DNA of 64,000 bases from Epiperipatus broadwayi (lineage: Eukaryota > Onychophora > Udeonychophora > Euonychophora > Peripatidae). The stretch is from NCBI GenBank assembly GCA_028023455.1, contig JAQFVV010000002.1, positions 30,387,725 through 30,451,724 on the forward strand, given 5' to 3'. This document shows positions 60,378 to 64,000 of this stretch, piece by piece. Every line of letters begins with the position of its first letter. Position 1 is the first letter of the stretch. The notes beneath the pieces are model-generated. The model did no database searches. It was given only the letters and a program-made list of their open reading frames with translations, and was not told where the DNA came from. Position numbers and translations under genes: made by a program.

Positions 60378-60435
60378 AACTGAAATACAGGCTTATTATA
60401 TACCTGTATCAATATATGTAATATATAGGGTATGG
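60378..60435 (+). repeat. dispersed repeat shared with 16455-16512
   Basis: Same TTATTATATACCTGT…ATATATAGGGTAT unit; a C run of 11 sits just before it at 60330-60340. Confidence 0.7.
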
Positions 60436-60724
60436 AAAATGAAACTAATAAACCAATGACTGATCTTGTGAATATTTCAATGATTAGAAAATTTGATCAT
60501 GTTTCTATTTTTAATAAGACTTATGACCACAAACAAATCCATCCTATTTATTTTCTATTGCAAAAATAATAATCTCTCAGCTCATCTTTAAAAAAAAAAG
60601 ATTTAAAAACATTCTGTTTATAAATAATTATAGCACAATAAAAACATCCTTAAGAATATGTGGATCTAAACATCCCACATAAACAGGTATTATGAACACC
60701 ACTGAAATAATTAAGAGACTGAGT

Positions 60725-60945
60725 TGTCAATAGATAGACAGTTAAAATTTTAAACTGGATCCAAGAAATTGCAAAAGACCTAGAAAGAGACCACATGTGA
60801 GATGGATAGATGAAAAAATAAGGAGACTTGCTGGAGTGATGTGAAGAAGGAAGGTGGCTAGAAATCGGAGAAACTGGATTAAATTTGGAGAGACCTTCTT
60901 CCTGCAATGGATCCTTAATATTCGAAAATGATGATGATATCATTA
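60725..60945 (+). mobile_element. RTE-like LINE 3' end relic
   Basis: Plus strand, with shifts: ILNWI, RPRKRPHVRWIDE and IRRLAGVM, then GGAGACC…CTGCAATGGATCCTTAAT and GATGATGATAT. Same 3' terminal module as 1549-2215, 3835-4345 and 15612-15960. Only about 220 bp remain. Confidence 0.7.
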
Positions 60946-61921
60946 AAAAATAATTTACCTTGTAACATATCAGATAAATTGATATATTATCTTCATATTT
61001 TGTGGACTTTTTTTTTCTTTAAAGAAAAAAATCAATATTAGGCAGGAATAAAATGAAAAATATTTTTTTATTATTATTATTGTTCTCTTCAGCTTGAATG
61101 CTTCCATATAAAATAATAGGATATAAAACGTCTTTATTCAAATTGAATATAAATTTTTAAATAATATAAATATATATGTGTATAAAAGCAATTAACATTA
61201 TATCTAATAGAACAATGCCTTTTATTTGTTGAAATAAATTTTTCCGAGACGATTAATGTTTCTAGATTATAAAATAGTTTATATTTTCGCATTATAAATA
61301 ACCAAATGTCTTTTGATTTATTGATTGTTTTTAAAAATAAAATGTTATATATAGATCATTCCCATTAAGTATCAATCTTTTTAAAAATGTTTAAAAATAA
61401 ATAAATATATATATTTTTTAAAAATATTTTGCAAAAATTTCAAAATATTTCTCCAAATATTTTTATCAAAATCTTTAAGATTTCACATCTTTTAAAAAGA
61501 TCCTACTTTTAAAATAAGTAGGCTTTTCTAAAAAATTAAGTTTCAGTTTCTGTTATCATTTTATCCACCTATTTACAACTACGACTTCATAATCTACAAG
61601 TTTATACTTAGTCCAACTTTTTTTTCTTAATTATTTCAGTAAATTTCATTTGCTCACTTTTTCCAAAACCTCAAATACATTCACAAAACCAGTCCTAATT
61701 CTCAGTATTTGTAACCCAAAGTCTAAGCTACATTTCTTCTTGAAAAAACAATTTTCTATAAACAACTATACTCATAAATAACTTAGAAAATTTGTTAAAC
61801 TTTTGCGATAAAGCTCTAGAATTGAAAAGCCAGAAAATAAACTACATCAAAAAGTGATAAGTAATGGCAAATTACCACTGCCAATAATCAAAAGTTTTGA
61901 CTTACATCATAGTACATTATT
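60946..61921. other. AT-rich intron, nothing recognised
   Basis: Only A/T tracts seen. Confidence 0.55.
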
Positions 61922-61929
61922 GTTTAGAT

Positions 61930-62224
61930 CAGGGATAGTCAACCTTTTTATACCTACCGCCCACTTTTGTATCTCTGTTAGTAGTAAAATTTTGTAGCTG
62001 TCCACCGATTCCACAGTAATAGTGGTTTATAAAATAGGGAAGTAACTTTATAAAATTTATAAAACAGAGTTACAGCAAGCTAAAGCATATAAATCTCTAT
62101 GAAATTTTTTTAAAAAGTCAATTAAAAAAAAAGTGCTACAGTGTCAGACAAAACCCCTACTGCCCACACCATGAAGGCTGGAACGCCCACTAGTGGGCAG
62201 TAGAGACCAGGTTGACTACCACTG
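61930..62224. mobile_element. hAT-type MITE with near-perfect 8-bp target duplication
   Basis: Ends CAGGGATAGTCAACCTTTTT and, from the other strand, CAGTGGTAGTCAACCTGGTC are inverted repeats. The flanks are GTTTAGAT (61922-61929) and GTCTAGAT (62225-62232), 7 of 8 identical. Subterminal CCGCCCACTTTTG and AACGCCCACTAGTGGGCAG show secondary repeats. 295 bp, non-coding, different family from 19603-19893. Confidence 0.85.
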
Positions 62225-62234
62225 GTCTAGATCC

Positions 62235-62935
62235 TTGATCTGCCTTTGGACAATGAACATAAACAGCGTAAGCTAATGAAACAATGCCAGGTTCTCTGTC
62301 CAAACTTCTTACAGTTCTATCTTTGCAAGTGTTATGTAATGACATAGTTGGTTATTCATCACAAAAATTTTAAGACCCTAGCATATCCAAAGCATGAGTT
62401 ACGATATGAAATGTGATAGTGTGCTTCATATCTTATTTTACAATAGAACCATAAGCGTATACGTATTAAATTTTTATTTCAATCAGGCAAAAATGCTGCT
62501 GAAATATTTGAAATGATCCAAACCATGTATGATAATGAAGCCATGAATGGTGAAACATTTTCAAATGTTTATCCAGGATTTGTGATGGCAGAAAAAACAC
62601 GGGAAATGACCTAGGCGGGTACTAAATATGTCCCATTTCATGTTGCAACCATGATCGAGATATATTAGTATCTTAAAATTATTGTATTGAATAGCTAAAC
62701 TTTAAAATAAATAATAAGGCATATGGCCATATTGTTCAGGAGTTCAGAAAAAATTTGAGCACCAGAATCGATCCTGAAATCTCCTGATCCCAAATTGGAT
62801 GCTCTACAAACTACATCAAACTACGCAGGCAGCTAAACTATGTTACTATATAACAGATGCATTGATTTAGAGATGGAACCGTAGGCAACTTGAAAGAGAG
62901 CCAGACATCTTTCCATTGAAATATACTGTGTACAA
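62235..62935 (+). mobile_element. mariner relic, same long-TIR family as 35575
   Basis: The plus strand near 62480-62600 reads FQSGKNAAEIFEMIQTMYDN then EAMNGETF, the N-terminal helix-turn-helix region of mariner transposase. The left part (TTTGCAAGTGTTATGTAATG, AAAATTTTAAGACCCTAGCA) and right part (GGCAACTTGAAAGAGAG, TTGAAATATACTGTGTA) match the ends of 35575-36097. A piece shared with 57955 sits between gene and right end. The catalytic domain is missing; the left limit is uncertain. Confidence 0.65.
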
Positions 62936-63084
62936 TCACTAAAAAAACTTTCATTTTTATTACCTTCCAAATTAGCGAGTTTAAAAAAATAGCAATCTTC
63001 CAGCTTATTAATAATTAAAACTTTTTAATAAATATTATCATTTCACATACATATCTTTAATTTTATAAAATGTCTTTTTGTGTA

Positions 63085-64000
63085 CACCTGGGTCTCGTTT
63101 TACGCAATAGATAGGTTCCTCAGAAAACACGCGCAAACGAAATCGCGCAAAACTAGACGTAACTTACATTGAAAAAGGGGGATGCGGTCTGTGATTTTTC
63201 AAAATTCGCGTAAAAGCAAAGCACCAACGTAAAATTACTTTAAAATTCGCGCAAAAAAAAAAAAAATAAGGAAATAAAATATGGCTAATAAAAAATTTCA
63301 AATTTGAAAAAAATTGATACAAGACAAACTTTTTTTAACTATAATATTTAATTTTATTCAAAATAATATATTTTTATGCATAATTTACAGTACAGTAATT
63401 TACATTTTTTTTATACACGTTTTAATTATTAACGCTATTTGCCGATAAACAGGTTCATTTGCAAACTGGTAAAGATTCTTCACAAGAGGAACTATAACTA
63501 GCACCAACTTCACTCTCATTTTGTTGTTTTAATGGGTTTCTAGTGACAACGTAATTAGTAATTAATCTTTGAGACGATGATTTTATTAATTGTTTATGAA
63601 GCTCGCGATATCCAGACATACAACCATTTAGCTCTCATTGGAATTTAAGAGCACGTTCGTGATTAGTGTCATTAGTAAGAAAATAATTTGCCAACTGATT
63701 AGAAAGTTGAAGACCTTCTCAAATCATTTTGGAAGTGAAAGGAACAGGTTCCACTTCTGTTTCATTATCTTTTTCTACATTTTCTTCTGTATCTAAACTT
63801 TTATTTTTGTCTTTAATTTTTTTAATTTTCAATTCCGTTTAAAAATCAAATTTCGTTTCACTGCTATTACTCACCTTTTAAAAATAAACTTGCAGACACT
63901 AAATGATTAATAATTGATTAAACGTTCTTTTTTAAAAAGCAAAAACAGAATGTGATTTAAAATGCAAAATTAACACGCACAATGTTTGAACAAATTTACA
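63085..64000 (-). mobile_element. jerky/Tigger-like (pogo superfamily) transposon, 3' end, cut by window
   Basis: The terminus CACCTGGGTCTCGTTTTACG follows TA at 63083-63084, fitting a TA-duplicating element, with a GCG-rich subterminal region (ACGCGCAAACGAAATCGCG) that stands out from the AT background. The rest of the element is beyond 64000. Confidence 0.7.
63440..63845 (-). pseudogene. jerky/Tigger-like transposase C-terminal relic
   Basis: Minus strand, one frame with two in-frame stops before the final one: EVEPVPFTSKMI, stop, EGLQLSNQLANYFLTNDTNH then ERALKFQ, stop, ELNGCMSGYRELHKQLIKSS and SQRLITNYV. The pattern L…FL..D.N.ERAL.F.R.L…YRELHK is the C-terminal tail of CENP-B/jerky-derived transposases after the DDE domain, followed by an acidic Ser/Glu tail. 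No shift and few stops, so a comparatively young copy. Confidence 0.65.

Noticed and set aside
60650-60943. 97-codon minus-strand frame
   Set aside because: Shadow of the plus-strand RTE-like LINE end at 60725-60945.

Overview
The window is strongly AT-rich animal DNA. It has no operons and almost no long open reading frames, and it is crowded with dead transposons, foldback repeats and low-complexity tracts. Its only recognisable host gene is WDR26 (LisH-CTLH-WD40 protein, a CTLH E3 ubiquitin ligase subunit) on the minus strand. A 100-nt exon lies at 49894-49993 and the next exon, 57 nt, at 5054-5110. Both have consensus splice sites, keep phase across the junction and read as contiguous WDR26 protein. 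The 44,783-base intron between them makes up about 70 percent of the window. AT content, intron size and the repeat set (RTE-like LINEs, mariner, hAT, Gypsy, tRNA-SINEs) suggest an invertebrate with a large genome; an arthropod such as an arachnid is plausible, but no sequence here fixes the taxon.

Layout. 1-5053 is downstream WDR26 intron with a possible small exon at 7-70, two RTE-like LINE 3' ends, a foldback and a MITE with long terminal inverted repeats. 5111-10.8 kb holds a hAT relic with a duplicated end, a tRNA-SINE joined to a foldback module, and a LINE end. 11.7-17.7 kb is the densest part: a foldback element; a mariner at 12396-15591 split by a hAT at 12453-15076 (exact 8-bp target duplication), which itself carries a head-to-head plus tandem array of a 339-bp monomer between 14-bp direct repeats; then two LINE relics. 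17.7-35 kb is mostly plain AT-rich intron with one hAT MITE, a 0.95-kb palindrome and a possible solo LTR. 35-45.9 kb has a mariner with long inverted termini, a hAT end, a TIR element, several LINE relics including the best-preserved one (41275-42583), three copies of the foldback module and a second, clearer tRNA-SINE. 46-49 kb holds tandem repeats.

Upstream of the 49.9-kb WDR26 exon (towards 64 kb) are a local duplication, a decayed Ty3/Gypsy element in reverse orientation (about 53.4-57.2 kb, with recognisable gag knuckle, protease, reverse transcriptase, RNase H, integrase and C-terminal parts), another RTE-like end, a hAT MITE, a second long-TIR mariner and the end of a jerky/Tigger-like transposon running off the right edge.

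I found no clearly new biological system. The best leads are the three-level transposon nest with its inverted/tandem 339-bp array, the composite SINE plus foldback family, and the microsatellite that expanded in only one arm of a long palindrome. All coding calls come from reading translations by eye; copy numbers, ages and family names need database comparison.
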